A stretch of 64,000 nt of DNA from assembly GCF_900090245.1 (NCBI RefSeq), contig NZ_FMDN01000001.1:284241-348240 (forward strand), in the 5' to 3' direction. This DNA is from Micromonospora halophytica. Lineage in GTDB: Bacteria > Actinomycetota > Actinomycetes > Mycobacteriales > Micromonosporaceae. The stretch's first letter is position 1. Every line of letters begins with the position of its first letter. Below the pieces are notes generated by a model. That model searched no databases, was not told where the DNA came from, and saw only the letters and a program-made list of their open reading frames with translations. Shown here in pieces: positions 1 through 9,014 of this stretch. The position numbers were made by a program, and so were the translations under genes.

Positions 1-1
1 C

Positions 2-316
2 GACCGGATGGTGGCCGGCGTCGCCAGCGGCCTCGGCCGCTACTTCGCCGTCGACCCCACCCTGGTCCGGCTGATCTTCGCCGTCACGACCCTGCTCACC
101 GGCGGCCTCGCCGCGCTGGCGTACCCGATCATGTGGTTCCTGATGCCGGAGGAGCCGCCGGGCGCGCCCGCCTGGCCGCACCCGACGGGCGCCGCGCCCG
201 CCGGCGGACCGGCCCCGACCTGGCCGCCGGCCCCGGCCCCCCGGCCGGAACCGGTCACCGAGCCGCTGCCGGCGCCGGAGCCCCGCCCCGCCCCTCAGCC
301 GCCGCCGGCCGGGTGA
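2..316 (+). CDS. PspC-domain protein, 5' end outside the window
   Basis: The visible frame opens inside a PspC domain (residues reading DRMVAGVASGLG, then a hydrophobic segment ending in PIMWFLMPEE). It continues as a Pro/Ala/Glu-rich tail of about 55 residues to the stop at 314-316. PspC domains are small membrane modules found in phage-shock-type stress proteins and in some sensor kinases. Because the frame is open at the left edge, the ATG at position 8 is probably an internal Met and the true start lies upstream. The tail suggests a short stand-alone PspC membrane protein rather than a kinase. It ends 7 bp before the convergent guaA stop. Confidence 0.75.
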   Translation, partial: DRMVAGVASGLGRYFAVDPTLVRLIFAVTTLLTGGLAALAYPIMWFLMPEEPPGAPAWPHPTGAAPAGGPAPTWPPAPAPRPEPVTEPLPAPEPRPAPQPPPAG

Positions 317-323
317 GAAGGGA

Positions 324-1877
<1,554 letters not shown>

Positions 1878-1888
1878 GGTCGGGAATC

Positions 1889-2767
1889 CTACCGACCGTG
1901 ACCGGGCCGCCCACGGCGGCCGCCCCGCCCGCCACCGTCGGTGACTCCACCGGCGTCCGTGATGCCGCCGCGGGGCAGCGCCACCTCGTCGGCGACCGCG
2001 GGGGCGTACCCCTCGGCGGAGCTGACCCGGCGGGCGATGATCCCGAGGAGCACCCCGTAGACCACCTTCGAGGTGATGTCCGCCACCGTGTAGGTGATCT
2101 GCCGGGCCACCACGCCGTCGGCCGAGTCCCACAGGGCCGGCATCAGGTACGCGCCCGGGTAGAGCAGCCAGGAGACGAGCACCAGCCACCACACCGCCCG
2201 GGCCGTTCCCCGCGCCGACTCGGGCAGCCGGGCCAGGTTGCCGAAGATGATCCGGGCCACCAGGGCGAGCAGCAGCACGAAGAAGCCGGTGCTGACCAGA
2301 CCCCACACCCAGTACGGCGCGTCCCGCTCGACCTCGTGGAACTGGCCCACGTACCCGGTGTAGATCATGGCGAGCCCACCGAGGACGAAGACCACCCAGC
2401 TCTGGTGGAACCGGCGGCCGGTGACGCCCATGACGACCAGCAACTGGATCAGCAGCACCGGCACGTCGATCGACCAGTTGACGTACCGGTAGCCGTTGGA
2501 GAAGAGCAGGCCCGACTGGACGAAGGCGGTGCCGTCCCACCGGAAGGCCCCCACCCAGCGCTGGTAGAGCAGGAACAACTCGAAGAAGGCCGACACCATC
2601 ACGACAGCGGAGAGCACCGACGAGAACTGGTACCGGGGCGCCAGGGAACTCCGGGTGACCAGGAAGTAGACCAGCCCGGCGGCCATCACGGCGAACCCCA
2701 GGCTGAGCACGTGGGAGATCAGGGTGAACTGGTCCGGGTTGTACGAGAAGGTGTTCTCGAAGTTCAC
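1889..2767 (-). CDS. Microbial (type 1) rhodopsin with NDQ motif, putative light-driven sodium pump
   Basis: A 292-residue seven-helix retinal protein. Helix C reads [18 protein letters not shown]. The three positions that define pump type (bacteriorhodopsin D85, T89, D96) are N97, D101 and Q108, the NDQ set of sodium pumps such as KR2. The Schiff-base lysine is K234 in [16 protein letters not shown], with counter-ion D230. Other KR2-like stretches are [30 protein letters not shown] and GVVARQ. The acidic residue of KR2 that binds sodium at the oligomer interface (D102) aligns with a Leu here. A tail of about 45 residues rich in Gly/Arg follows helix G. The start is GTG 2767, preceded by GGGAGAGG. 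The next gene on this strand is guaA; a second rhodopsin and a retinal-forming enzyme are divergent. Membrane location and family are firm; sodium selectivity is inferred from motif and similarity. Confidence 0.93.
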   Translation of the reverse strand: MNFENTFSYNPDQFTLISHVLSLGFAVMAAGLVYFLVTRSSLAPRYQFSSVLSAVVMVSAFFELFLLYQRWVGAFRWDGTAFVQSGLLFSNGYRYVNWSIDVPVLLIQLLVVMGVTGRRFHQSWVVFVLGGLAMIYTGYVGQFHEVERDAPYWVWGLVSTGFFVLLLALVARIIFGNLARLPESARGTARAVWWLVLVSWLLYPGAYLMPALWDSADGVVARQITYTVADITSKVVYGVLLGIIARRVSSAEGYAPAVADEVALPRGGITDAGGVTDGGGRGGRRGRPGHGR

Positions 2768-2944
2768 GTCCCTCTCCCACCGCTAGCAATACGGCTTTTG
2801 GCCCATTCGAACCGGAACTACCTGATTACCGTAGGTGGTGACGAGAGCGGCGCGCGTCTGATCCGCCGAACCCGGGCGGACGCACGCAGCCGGTCGCCGA
2901 ACGGTCGGACGCGCGTCCGACCGGACCGGGCGGGAGATGACGAC
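2768..2944. promoter_or_regulatory. Divergent promoter region between the two rhodopsin genes
   Basis: This 177-bp spacer must hold the promoters of both rhodopsin genes. It includes a relatively AT-rich stretch (about 2783-2835) unlike its surroundings. I could not assign -35/-10 boxes or a regulator site with confidence; a GGAAC at 2814-2818 is not at a convincing distance from any -10-like box. The right gene has GGGAG at 2932-2936 and the left gene GGGAGAGG just before its GTG as ribosome-binding sites. Confidence 0.45.
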
Positions 2945-3643
2945 GTGTGGTGGCTGTGGCTCTACGTGGCCGCGATGACGGCCGGCGCACTGCTCTTCCT
3001 CCGCTGGCACGCCGACCCGAAGGGGGTCCCCCGGATCGAGTACCGGGTGGCGATCGCCATCCCGGTCTGGTCCGGACTCTGGTACACGGTGATGGCCCTC
3101 GGCGGCGGCCGCTCCGACGGCGACCACCCGGTCTACTGGGCGCGGTACGTGGACTGGACGGTCACCGCCTCGCTGCTGCTGGTCGCGCTGACCCTGACCG
3201 CGACGCACGCCCTGCCCGGCCGGCATCCCACGCTGCTGGCCGCGCTCGTCGGCACGAACGTCGCCATGCTCCTCAGCGGCTTCCTCGCCGACCTCACCGC
3301 CGACCTGTGGGCCCGGTACCTGCTCTTCGGCCTCGGCAGCCTGTGCCTGCTCGTCGTCCTCGCCCTGATCTGGGGGCCGCTGCGGGCCATCGCCCGCCGT
3401 CAGCCGGACGGGCTGTACCACACGTACCGGGAAGCGGCCGCGCTGCTCAGCGTGCTCTGGATGGGGTACCCGCTGCTCTGGCTCCTCGGGCCCTCCGGCA
3501 TCGAACTGCTCGGGGCCGCCGTCGTCAGCGGTCTGTACGTCCTGCTGTCGATCGTGTCGAAGGTGGGCTGGAGCATCGTCGACCTGGGCCGGCTCCGGGC
3601 GCTGAGCACCCGGGGTGAACTCCCGCTCGGGGACCGTCCGTGA
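2945..3643 (+). CDS. Second microbial rhodopsin, bacteriorhodopsin-like with altered pocket
   Basis: A 232-residue seven-helix protein starting at GTG 2945 (GGGAG 8 bases upstream). Helix C reads ARYVDWTVTASLLLVA. The D85/T89/D96 positions are D70, T74 and A81, and the usually invariant helix-C proline is Ser76. Helix F is classic (VLWMGYPLLWLLG). The retinal lysine is K206 in LYVLLSIVSKVGWSIV. The residue four before it, the second counter-ion Asp in pumps, is Ser202. Loss of the cytoplasmic proton donor (Ala81) and of the second counter-ion argues against an efficient standard proton pump. It may be a slow-cycling sensor or a variant pump; no transducer gene is adjacent. The stop overlaps the start of the carotene dioxygenase gene (GTGA), so the two are translationally coupled. 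Confidence 0.9.
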   Translation: MWWLWLYVAAMTAGALLFLRWHADPKGVPRIEYRVAIAIPVWSGLWYTVMALGGGRSDGDHPVYWARYVDWTVTASLLLVALTLTATHALPGRHPTLLAALVGTNVAMLLSGFLADLTADLWARYLLFGLGSLCLLVVLALIWGPLRAIARRQPDGLYHTYREAAALLSVLWMGYPLLWLLGPSGIELLGAAVVSGLYVLLSIVSKVGWSIVDLGRLRALSTRGELPLGDRP

Positions 3644-4689
3644 CGGCCCCGGCCGGTCCCCCGAGCATCGAAGGCCCCCGGCCGGCGGCAGCCGGCGCAC
3701 CCGGGACTCCGGCCGGACGGCGGACCCGGCGGGCCCGGCACCCGGCGGATCGGGTGCTGGTCCGGATCGGCGTCACGTCGCCGCTGCCCGCCCTCGCCCT
3801 GCTGGTCCTGGCGCCGGTGCTGCACCGCCACGACGTCGGGGGCGCCCCGGGGTTCCTCCTCGCCGGGCTGCTCCTCGGGCTGCCGCACGGGGCGGTCGAC
3901 CACCTGGTCCCCGCCTGGATGTCGGCCCGGGCCCGTCCGACGGCCGCCCGGCTGGCCGTGCCGCTCGGCTACGCGGCCCTCGCCGGGGCCGCCCTGGTGG
4001 CGTTCCGCGCCGCGCCGGCCCCCGCGCTGGTCGGCTTCCTCGCCCTGTCCGTCGCCCACTTCGGGACCGCCGACGAGGCGTTCCACGCCGAACGGGACGG
4101 GCGGCCGGTCCGCCAGCCGCTCTCCGGGGTGCTGGCCCGGGGCGGCCCGCCGGTGGTGGTGCCCCTGCTGCTCTGGCCCGACGCGGTGGACCCGGTGCTC
4201 GCCACCGTGGCGCCGCGCGTGCCGGAGCTGCTCACCGTCGAGGTGCGGGCACTGGCGACGGCGTGCCTGCTGGCCGCCGTCGCACGGACGGTGCTGCGGG
4301 ACGTACGGGCGGGCCGGCGGGCCGATGCCGCCGAACCGGTCCTCCTGCTCTGCCTGTTCGCCGCCGTGCCGCCCGCGCTGGCGATCGGTGTCTACTTCGC
4401 CACCTGGCACTCGGCCCGGCACGTGGCCCGGCTGCTGCACGGCGACCCCGGCAACCGCGCCGACCTGGTCGCCGGCCGGCTCGGGCCGCCACTGCGTCGC
4501 TTCGCCCGGCGGGCGGCCCTACCCACCCTGGCCGCGGCCGCCGCCCTCGCGGTGCTGGCCGCCGGCCCGGTCGACCTGCTGCCCGCCACCGTCGCCGTGC
4601 TGGCGGCGCTCACCGTCCCGCACGCCGCGCTGGTGGCCTGGCTGGACCGGCGGGCCCGGCCCCGGCACCCGTCGGAACCGGAGGGGTGA
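3640..4689 (+). CDS. blh: Brp/Blh-family beta-carotene 15,15'-dioxygenase
   Basis: This membrane enzyme cleaves beta-carotene into two retinal molecules, the chromophore of rhodopsins. The 349-residue product is largely hydrophobic and carries the family's histidine signatures: PHGAVDH (H83, H88), AHFGTAD (H140), WHSARH (H257, H261) and VPHAALV (H328). The first 35 residues or so are a Pro/Ala/Arg-rich extension that may be partly non-functional. The start is GTG 3640, overlapping the rhodopsin stop by 4 bases, so both proteins come from one message. Pairing of blh with rhodopsin genes is well established in other bacteria. No carotenoid synthesis genes lie in this window, so the beta-carotene must be supplied from elsewhere in the genome. 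Confidence 0.93.
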   Translation: MTAPAGPPSIEGPRPAAAGAPGTPAGRRTRRARHPADRVLVRIGVTSPLPALALLVLAPVLHRHDVGGAPGFLLAGLLLGLPHGAVDHLVPAWMSARARPTAARLAVPLGYAALAGAALVAFRAAPAPALVGFLALSVAHFGTADEAFHAERDGRPVRQPLSGVLARGGPPVVVPLLLWPDAVDPVLATVAPRVPELLTVEVRALATACLLAAVARTVLRDVRAGRRADAAEPVLLLCLFAAVPPALAIGVYFATWHSARHVARLLHGDPGNRADLVAGRLGPPLRRFARRAALPTLAAAAALAVLAAGPVDLLPATVAVLAALTVPHAALVAWLDRRARPRHPSEPEG

Positions 4690-4705
4690 CCGACCGGGCC
4701 GGCAG

Positions 4706-6400
4706 TCAGCGCAGCGCCCCCGGTGCGTCCGCCGGCACCGCGGGCCCGCGCGGTGCGACCGGATCCACCCGGACGTACGCCTCGCCGAGCGGCGGGCGGG
4801 GATCGTCCTCGCCCTTGTTCGGCCAGTACGACATCGCCCGCTCCGCCTGCGCGGTGATCGTCAGCGACGGGTTCACGCCGAGGTTCGCCGAGACCGCCGC
4901 GCCGTCGACCACGTGCAGCCCCGGGTGGCCGTAGACGCGGTGCCAGGGGTCGATCACCCCGTCGGCCGGGGACGCGCCGATCACCGCCCCGCCGAGGATG
5001 TGTGCGGTCATCGGGATGTTGAACGGCTCGGTCAGCGCGCCGCCGGGCGTACCGCCGATCTCCTCGGCGAGCAGCCGGACCGCCTGGTTGCCGGCCGGGA
5101 TCCAGGTCGGGTTGGGTGCGCCGTGCCCGGGGCCGGAGACCAGCCGACGGCCGAACGGGCCACGCCGGAACCGGGTGGTCAGCGAGTTGTCGACCGACTG
5201 CATGACCAGGGCGATCACCGTCCGCTCCGACCAGCGCCGGACGGAGAGCATCCGGGCGGCTGCCCCGGGCTGCCGGACGATGCTGCCCAGCCAGCGCCGG
5301 ACCCGGCGCGGCCCGCCATCGACCAGCAGCGACTGGAGCAGCCCCATCGCGTTCGAGCCCCGGCCGTACCGGACCGGCTCGATGTGGGTCTGCGGATCGG
5401 GGTGGAACGAGCTGGTGATCGCCACCCCCTCGGTGAAGTCGAGGCCGCGGGCGCGGGCCTGGCGCGGCCCGACCGACGCGCCGAGGATCGCCTCGGAGTT
5501 CGTCCGGGTCAGCTCACCGAGGCGCGGCGAGAGCGCCGGCAGCGCCCCGGTCGCCTTCATCGCGTGCAGCAGTCGCTGGGTGCCGAGCGCCCCGGCCGCG
5601 AAGACCACCTGGTCGGCGTGGACGACCTGCCGGCGCTTGCGCAGCCAGGCGCCGGTCCGCTCGGTGTGCACCTCGTACCCGCCGCCGGGTGCCGGCCGGA
5701 CGGCGGTCACCGTGGTCAGCGGGTGGACCTGGACGCCGAGCCGCTCGGCCAGCCAGAGGTAGTTCTTGACCAGGGTGTTCTTCGCCCCGTGCCGGCAGCC
5801 GGTCATGCAGGAGCCGCAGTGGTTGCAGCCGGTGCGCTCCGGGCCGACGCCGCCGAAGTACGGGTCGGCGACCCGCTGCCCGGGCCGGCCGATGTGCACG
5901 CCGACCGGGGTGGCGTGGAAGGTGTGCCCCACCCCCATCCGCTCGGCCACCGCCCGCATCGCCCGGTCCGCGCCGGTGCTGACCGGGTACGTGGTGACGC
6001 CGAGCATCCGCTTGGCCTGGTCGTAGTGGCGGGCCAGCTCGTCGCGCCAGTCGGTGATGCCCCGCCACTGCGGGTCGTCGTAGAACGCGGCGAGGGGCTC
6101 GTAGAGGGTGTTGGCGTAGACCAGCGAGCCGCCGCCCACGCCGGCCCCGGAGAGCACCAGCACGCCGCCGCCGGCCTTCCGGTCGGCCGAGCGGAGCAGG
6201 GTGATGCGTTGCAGGCCGAAGCAGCCGAGCTTCGGGGCCCAGAGGAAGCGCCGCAGCCGCCAGGAGGTCTCCGGGAACTCGTCGTCGGCGAAGCGGCGTC
6301 CCGACTCCAGCACGCCGACCCGGTAACCCTTCTCGGCCAGCCGGAGCGCGGTCACACTGCCGCCGAAGCCCGACCCGATGACGACCACGTCGTACTGCAT
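4706..6400 (-). CDS. GMC-family FAD oxidoreductase (cholesterol-oxidase-like)
   Basis: A 564-residue flavoprotein with an N-terminal Rossmann motif (VVVIGSGFGGS), a GMC flavin-binding segment (GAGVGGGSLVYAN) and a C-terminal active-site region (TAHILGGAVIG and NLGVNPSLTI). It belongs to the branch that includes mycobacterial ChoD, which sits next to guaB3 in that genus, so the neighbourhood supports orthology; the substrate cannot be told. A cysteine cluster C192-x2-C195-x2-C198-x3-C202 (GCNHCGSCMTGC) resembles a ferredoxin-type metal site. The start is set at ATG 6400 (MQYDVVV), which begins right at the Rossmann fold. An in-frame ATG at 6457 would add 19 residues, and neither has a strong ribosome-binding site. 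It converges on blh with a 16-bp gap. Confidence 0.85.
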   Translation of the reverse strand: MQYDVVVIGSGFGGSVTALRLAEKGYRVGVLESGRRFADDEFPETSWRLRRFLWAPKLGCFGLQRITLLRSADRKAGGGVLVLSGAGVGGGSLVYANTLYEPLAAFYDDPQWRGITDWRDELARHYDQAKRMLGVTTYPVSTGADRAMRAVAERMGVGHTFHATPVGVHIGRPGQRVADPYFGGVGPERTGCNHCGSCMTGCRHGAKNTLVKNYLWLAERLGVQVHPLTTVTAVRPAPGGGYEVHTERTGAWLRKRRQVVHADQVVFAAGALGTQRLLHAMKATGALPALSPRLGELTRTNSEAILGASVGPRQARARGLDFTEGVAITSSFHPDPQTHIEPVRYGRGSNAMGLLQSLLVDGGPRRVRRWLGSIVRQPGAAARMLSVRRWSERTVIALVMQSVDNSLTTRFRRGPFGRRLVSGPGHGAPNPTWIPAGNQAVRLLAEEIGGTPGGALTEPFNIPMTAHILGGAVIGASPADGVIDPWHRVYGHPGLHVVDGAAVSANLGVNPSLTITAQAERAMSYWPNKGEDDPRPPLGEAYVRVDPVAPRGPAVPADAPGALR

Positions 6401-6539
6401 GAACGCATCATTACCGGCGGGTAGCCGTCGCGCCAGTGCCGGTTTTCGCGCGATCATGCTGGACGGCCGGCCGATCCGGTGGCGGCGGGCCGCAACCCGG
6501 GGTCGGTGTCGGGGCGTTGTGCAGACGGGGGTGTCGAGG

Positions 6540-7655
6540 ATGACTCAGCCGACAGGGGCGGCGCGACGCCGGTGGGTGCTGCTGGCCGCCCTCGCCGCAG
6601 CCGTCCTGCTGGTGGCCGGCGCCCTGGTGACGATCCGGCTGGTCGGCGGCGAGCAGGCGCAACGCCCGCCCGGCCCGGGCGGCCCCACCGGAACCCCGGG
6701 GGCCTCCGCCACACCCCGCCCGACCACCCCGCCCGGCACGGGTGTCACCGGCCCGCTCAACCTGCTCCTCGTCGGGGTCGACACCCGGGTCAGCGTCCCC
6801 GGGTGGGAGCCGCACGCCGACTCGGTCCTGGTGCTGCACGTCCCGGCCGGGCTGGACCGGGCGTACCTCTTCTCCCTCCCCCGCGATCTGCTGGTGGACA
6901 TCCCGGCCTTCCCGCCGTCCGGCTACCGGGGCGGGAGGACGAAACTCACCCTCGCGATGAGCTACGGCAGCCGGGTGCCCGGCAGGCCGAAGGAGCCGAG
7001 CGCCGCCCAAGGGTACGAGCTGCTGCGCAGCGCGGTCACCGGCTACACCGGGCTGCGCATCGACGCCGGGGCGGTGATCACCTTCGCCGGCTTCGACCGG
7101 CTGGTCGACACCCTCGGCGGGGTGGACATCTACGTCGACCAGCGGGTGGTCTCGATCCACCGCAAGCCGGACGGCAAGCACCGCGACCCCGCCCCCTCCG
7201 GCGGCGGCTACGTCGGGCCGCAGATGGTCTACGAGAAGGGCGAGCGGCATCTCAACGGCTGGCAGGCGCTGGACTACGCCCGGCAGCGCTACATCACCGG
7301 CGGCGACTACGCCCGGCAACGTCACCAGCAGCAGCTGATCAGAGGGCTGGTCACCAGGATCCTCGACGAGGACCTGGCCCGTCAGCCGGACCGGGTCGAG
7401 CAGGTGGTCGCGGCGCTCGGCGACACCCTCAGCTACGCGGGCGGCCCCCGGATCGTCGATTTCGCGTACGCCCTCGGTGGGATGAGCGTCGACCGGATCA
7501 GCCTGGTCGCGCTCCCCGGCACCGGGGTGGGCACGGGCAGCGCGTACAAGGGTGAGCAGCTCAAGCCGGTCGGCCAGGAGTTCCTGACCGCGCTGAAGGC
7601 CGGCGACGTCGAGACGTTCCTCGCCGCCCACCCCGAGTTGCGGGTGCGGAACTGA
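6540..7655 (+). CDS. LytR-CpsA-Psr (LCP) family protein
   Basis: LCP proteins attach polymers such as arabinogalactan or teichoic acids to peptidoglycan at the outer membrane face. The product (about 371 residues) has a short Arg-rich cytoplasmic start, one membrane anchor (VLLAALAAAVLLVAGALV), a Pro/Gly/Thr linker and an LCP domain. The domain carries VGVDTR, DSVLVLHV, the lipid-binding SLPRDLLV, LVDTLGGVDIYV and the Arg-rich DYARQR segment. The start is either ATG 6540 or the in-frame GTG 6531; a purine-rich run lies just upstream of the GTG, and AGG directly abuts the ATG. It is divergent from the GMC oxidoreductase gene. Confidence 0.9.
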   Translation: MTQPTGAARRRWVLLAALAAAVLLVAGALVTIRLVGGEQAQRPPGPGGPTGTPGASATPRPTTPPGTGVTGPLNLLLVGVDTRVSVPGWEPHADSVLVLHVPAGLDRAYLFSLPRDLLVDIPAFPPSGYRGGRTKLTLAMSYGSRVPGRPKEPSAAQGYELLRSAVTGYTGLRIDAGAVITFAGFDRLVDTLGGVDIYVDQRVVSIHRKPDGKHRDPAPSGGGYVGPQMVYEKGERHLNGWQALDYARQRYITGGDYARQRHQQQLIRGLVTRILDEDLARQPDRVEQVVAALGDTLSYAGGPRIVDFAYALGGMSVDRISLVALPGTGVGTGSAYKGEQLKPVGQEFLTALKAGDVETFLAAHPELRVRN

Positions 7656-7724
7656 CCCTCCTCGGCCCCTGCCGCTGAACCGTCCGGGTGTGCCGCCTGC
7701 CGCTGAGCCCGTCCGGTGTGGCGT

Positions 7725-7765
7725 GCGACGGGGCCGGGTGCGGCACGTCCACCCGGCCCCGTCGC
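7725..7765. terminator. Bidirectional hairpin terminator between LCP and M23 genes
   Basis: A perfect 16-bp stem (7725-7740 with 7750-7765, GCGACGGGGCCGGGTG and its complement) closes a 9-nt loop between two convergent genes. There is no U-tract, as is usual in GC-rich actinobacteria. Confidence 0.75.
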
Positions 7766-7772
7766 GGCTGCG

Positions 7773-8708
7773 TCAGTAGGTGCAGCCGGTGGTGGGCAGT
7801 GACGACGGGGCGGGGACGGAGCCGCCGTCGTAGAGGGCGAGCAGCATCCGCTGCGGGCAGCGGTTGCCGCCGTTGACCCGGATCTCCAGGTGCAGGTGCG
7901 GCCCGGTGCTGTTGCCGGTGTTGCCGGTGTAGCCGATGACCTGTCCGGCGCTGACCCGGGTCCCGGAGGCGACCGACCGGGACGACAGGTGGCAGTACTG
8001 GTAGTACGCGCCGTCGTCACCGGTGATGCCGATGCCGTAGCCGCAGCCCCCGCCGACGTGGATGACGGTGCCGGAGGTGATGGCGTACGTGGTCACGCCC
8101 GTCCAGGTGGGCAGGTCGATCGCCGGGTAGTCGTGGTGCGGGTCGTCGTACTCGCTGCGGGGCAGGACGGACCTACCGATGATGAGGCTGTAGTTGCCGC
8201 CGCCCCCGCCGCCGCCGATCAGCCACTGCCAGGTGGTCGGCCCTACGGTGGTGCCGCCGGTGAGGCCGCGGCTGGACTTGAAGCTGGTCACGGCGTTCGT
8301 GGTCGCAGTGCCCCACGCGCCGTCGACAGTGAGGCGGTAGCCGTACTTGTTGAGCGCGGTCTGCAGCGCGCGGACGGCGTTGTTGTTGGCGCCGACGTCC
8401 ACGGTGACCACGAGCTTGCCCCAGGTCAGGGGGCCGACGACGCCGTCGGGAGTCAGCCCGTTCGCGGACTGGAAGGAACTCACCGCCGAGGCGGTGCCGG
8501 AGCTGTAGTAGCCGTCCACGCTCAGCGTCCGGCCGTGGTGGCGGAGCAGGAACTGGGCGGAGGTGACGTTGGCGCCGGAGGTGCCGGTGCCGAGGGTGGG
8601 CCAGGCGGGGGTGGCGGCCTGCGCGGCGGTCGGACCGACCAGGACGGCGACGGCGGCGAGCGCCGCCGCGCCGAGCCAGGTGAGCGCCCGGCGGACTCTT
8701 GTGGGCAT
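7773..8708 (-). CDS. Secreted M23 metallopeptidase with two peptidoglycan-binding domains
   Basis: A 311-residue exported wall hydrolase. A signal peptide (MPTRVRRALTWLG then a hydrophobic stretch ending AAQAA) is followed by two PG_binding_1 repeats (VDGYYSSGTASAVSSFQ and VDGAWGTATTNAVTSFK). A Gly linker leads to a LytM/M23 domain with zinc ligands in HHDYPAIDLP and PHLHLEI. The start is ATG 8708, with AAGGAG 6 bases upstream. M23 enzymes cut peptide cross-links of peptidoglycan, and the binding repeats tether the protein to the wall. C-terminal cysteines (NRCPQ, TGCTY) may form a disulphide. Confidence 0.92.
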   Translation of the reverse strand: MPTRVRRALTWLGAAALAAVAVLVGPTAAQAATPAWPTLGTGTSGANVTSAQFLLRHHGRTLSVDGYYSSGTASAVSSFQSANGLTPDGVVGPLTWGKLVVTVDVGANNNAVRALQTALNKYGYRLTVDGAWGTATTNAVTSFKSSRGLTGGTTVGPTTWQWLIGGGGGGGNYSLIIGRSVLPRSEYDDPHHDYPAIDLPTWTGVTTYAITSGTVIHVGGGCGYGIGITGDDGAYYQYCHLSSRSVASGTRVSAGQVIGYTGNTGNSTGPHLHLEIRVNGGNRCPQRMLLALYDGGSVPAPSSLPTTGCTY

Positions 8709-8823
8709 GCGAACTCCTTGTGGGACGGGGGGTGCGAGCGGCGTCGGGGCACGCCGCATCGTCGGTGCGCGGGGGGCGGCGGGTGGGTCCGCCGACTGCC
8801 CGGGCACTCGCCGACCAGTATGG

Positions 8824-8870
8824 TGATGAAGATAAATATTTACAACAGCGCGAGTTTGTAAAGATGTTTT
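8824..8870 (-). promoter_or_regulatory. AT-rich promoter with dyad operator upstream of the M23 gene
   Basis: A short AT island in a very GC-rich setting. TTTACAA (8839-8845) and TTGTAAA (8856-8862) form an inverted repeat with a 10-bp spacer. On the minus strand TTTACA (8862-8857) followed after 18 bases by TATTTA (8838-8833) could be -35/-10 boxes, placing the dyad across the -35 and spacer where a repressor would act. The rest of the 304-bp spacer (8709-9012) shows only the hairpin described next. Confidence 0.5.
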
Positions 8871-8959
8871 CGCCCGCCGGGGACCGCTCGTATCGACGCA
8901 AGGGAGGTCGAGGGCAATGAAACGGGCGAGCCGGCAGCCCGACGTCGACCCAGGAAACC

Positions 8960-9014
8960 AGGGCGTGTCTCCCGGATCTTCGCCGGCCTGCGACGGACCC
9001 GGGAGACACGCCCT
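8960..9014 (-). terminator. Hairpin terminator of the first M1 peptidase gene
   Basis: Arms AGGGCGTGTCTCCCGG (8960-8975) and its exact complement (8999-9014) form a 16-bp stem with a 23-nt loop. The proximal arm overlaps the last bases of the stop codon of the minus-strand M1 peptidase gene. Confidence 0.65.

Noticed and set aside
1878..2789. N-terminal extension of guaA across the rhodopsin gene
   Set aside because: The GuaA family begins at the [16 protein letters not shown] segment, and the extension is an out-of-frame reading of the rhodopsin gene.
2945..3643. Second rhodopsin as a pseudogene or heliorhodopsin
   Set aside because: The frame is intact with retinal lysine and helix F aromatic residues, and helix order and lysine position fit type 1 rhodopsins.
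8709..8823. Cyclic-di-AMP (ydaO-type) riboswitch before the M23 gene
   Set aside because: Wall-hydrolase genes in actinobacteria can carry it, but I could not find its conserved core in this leader.
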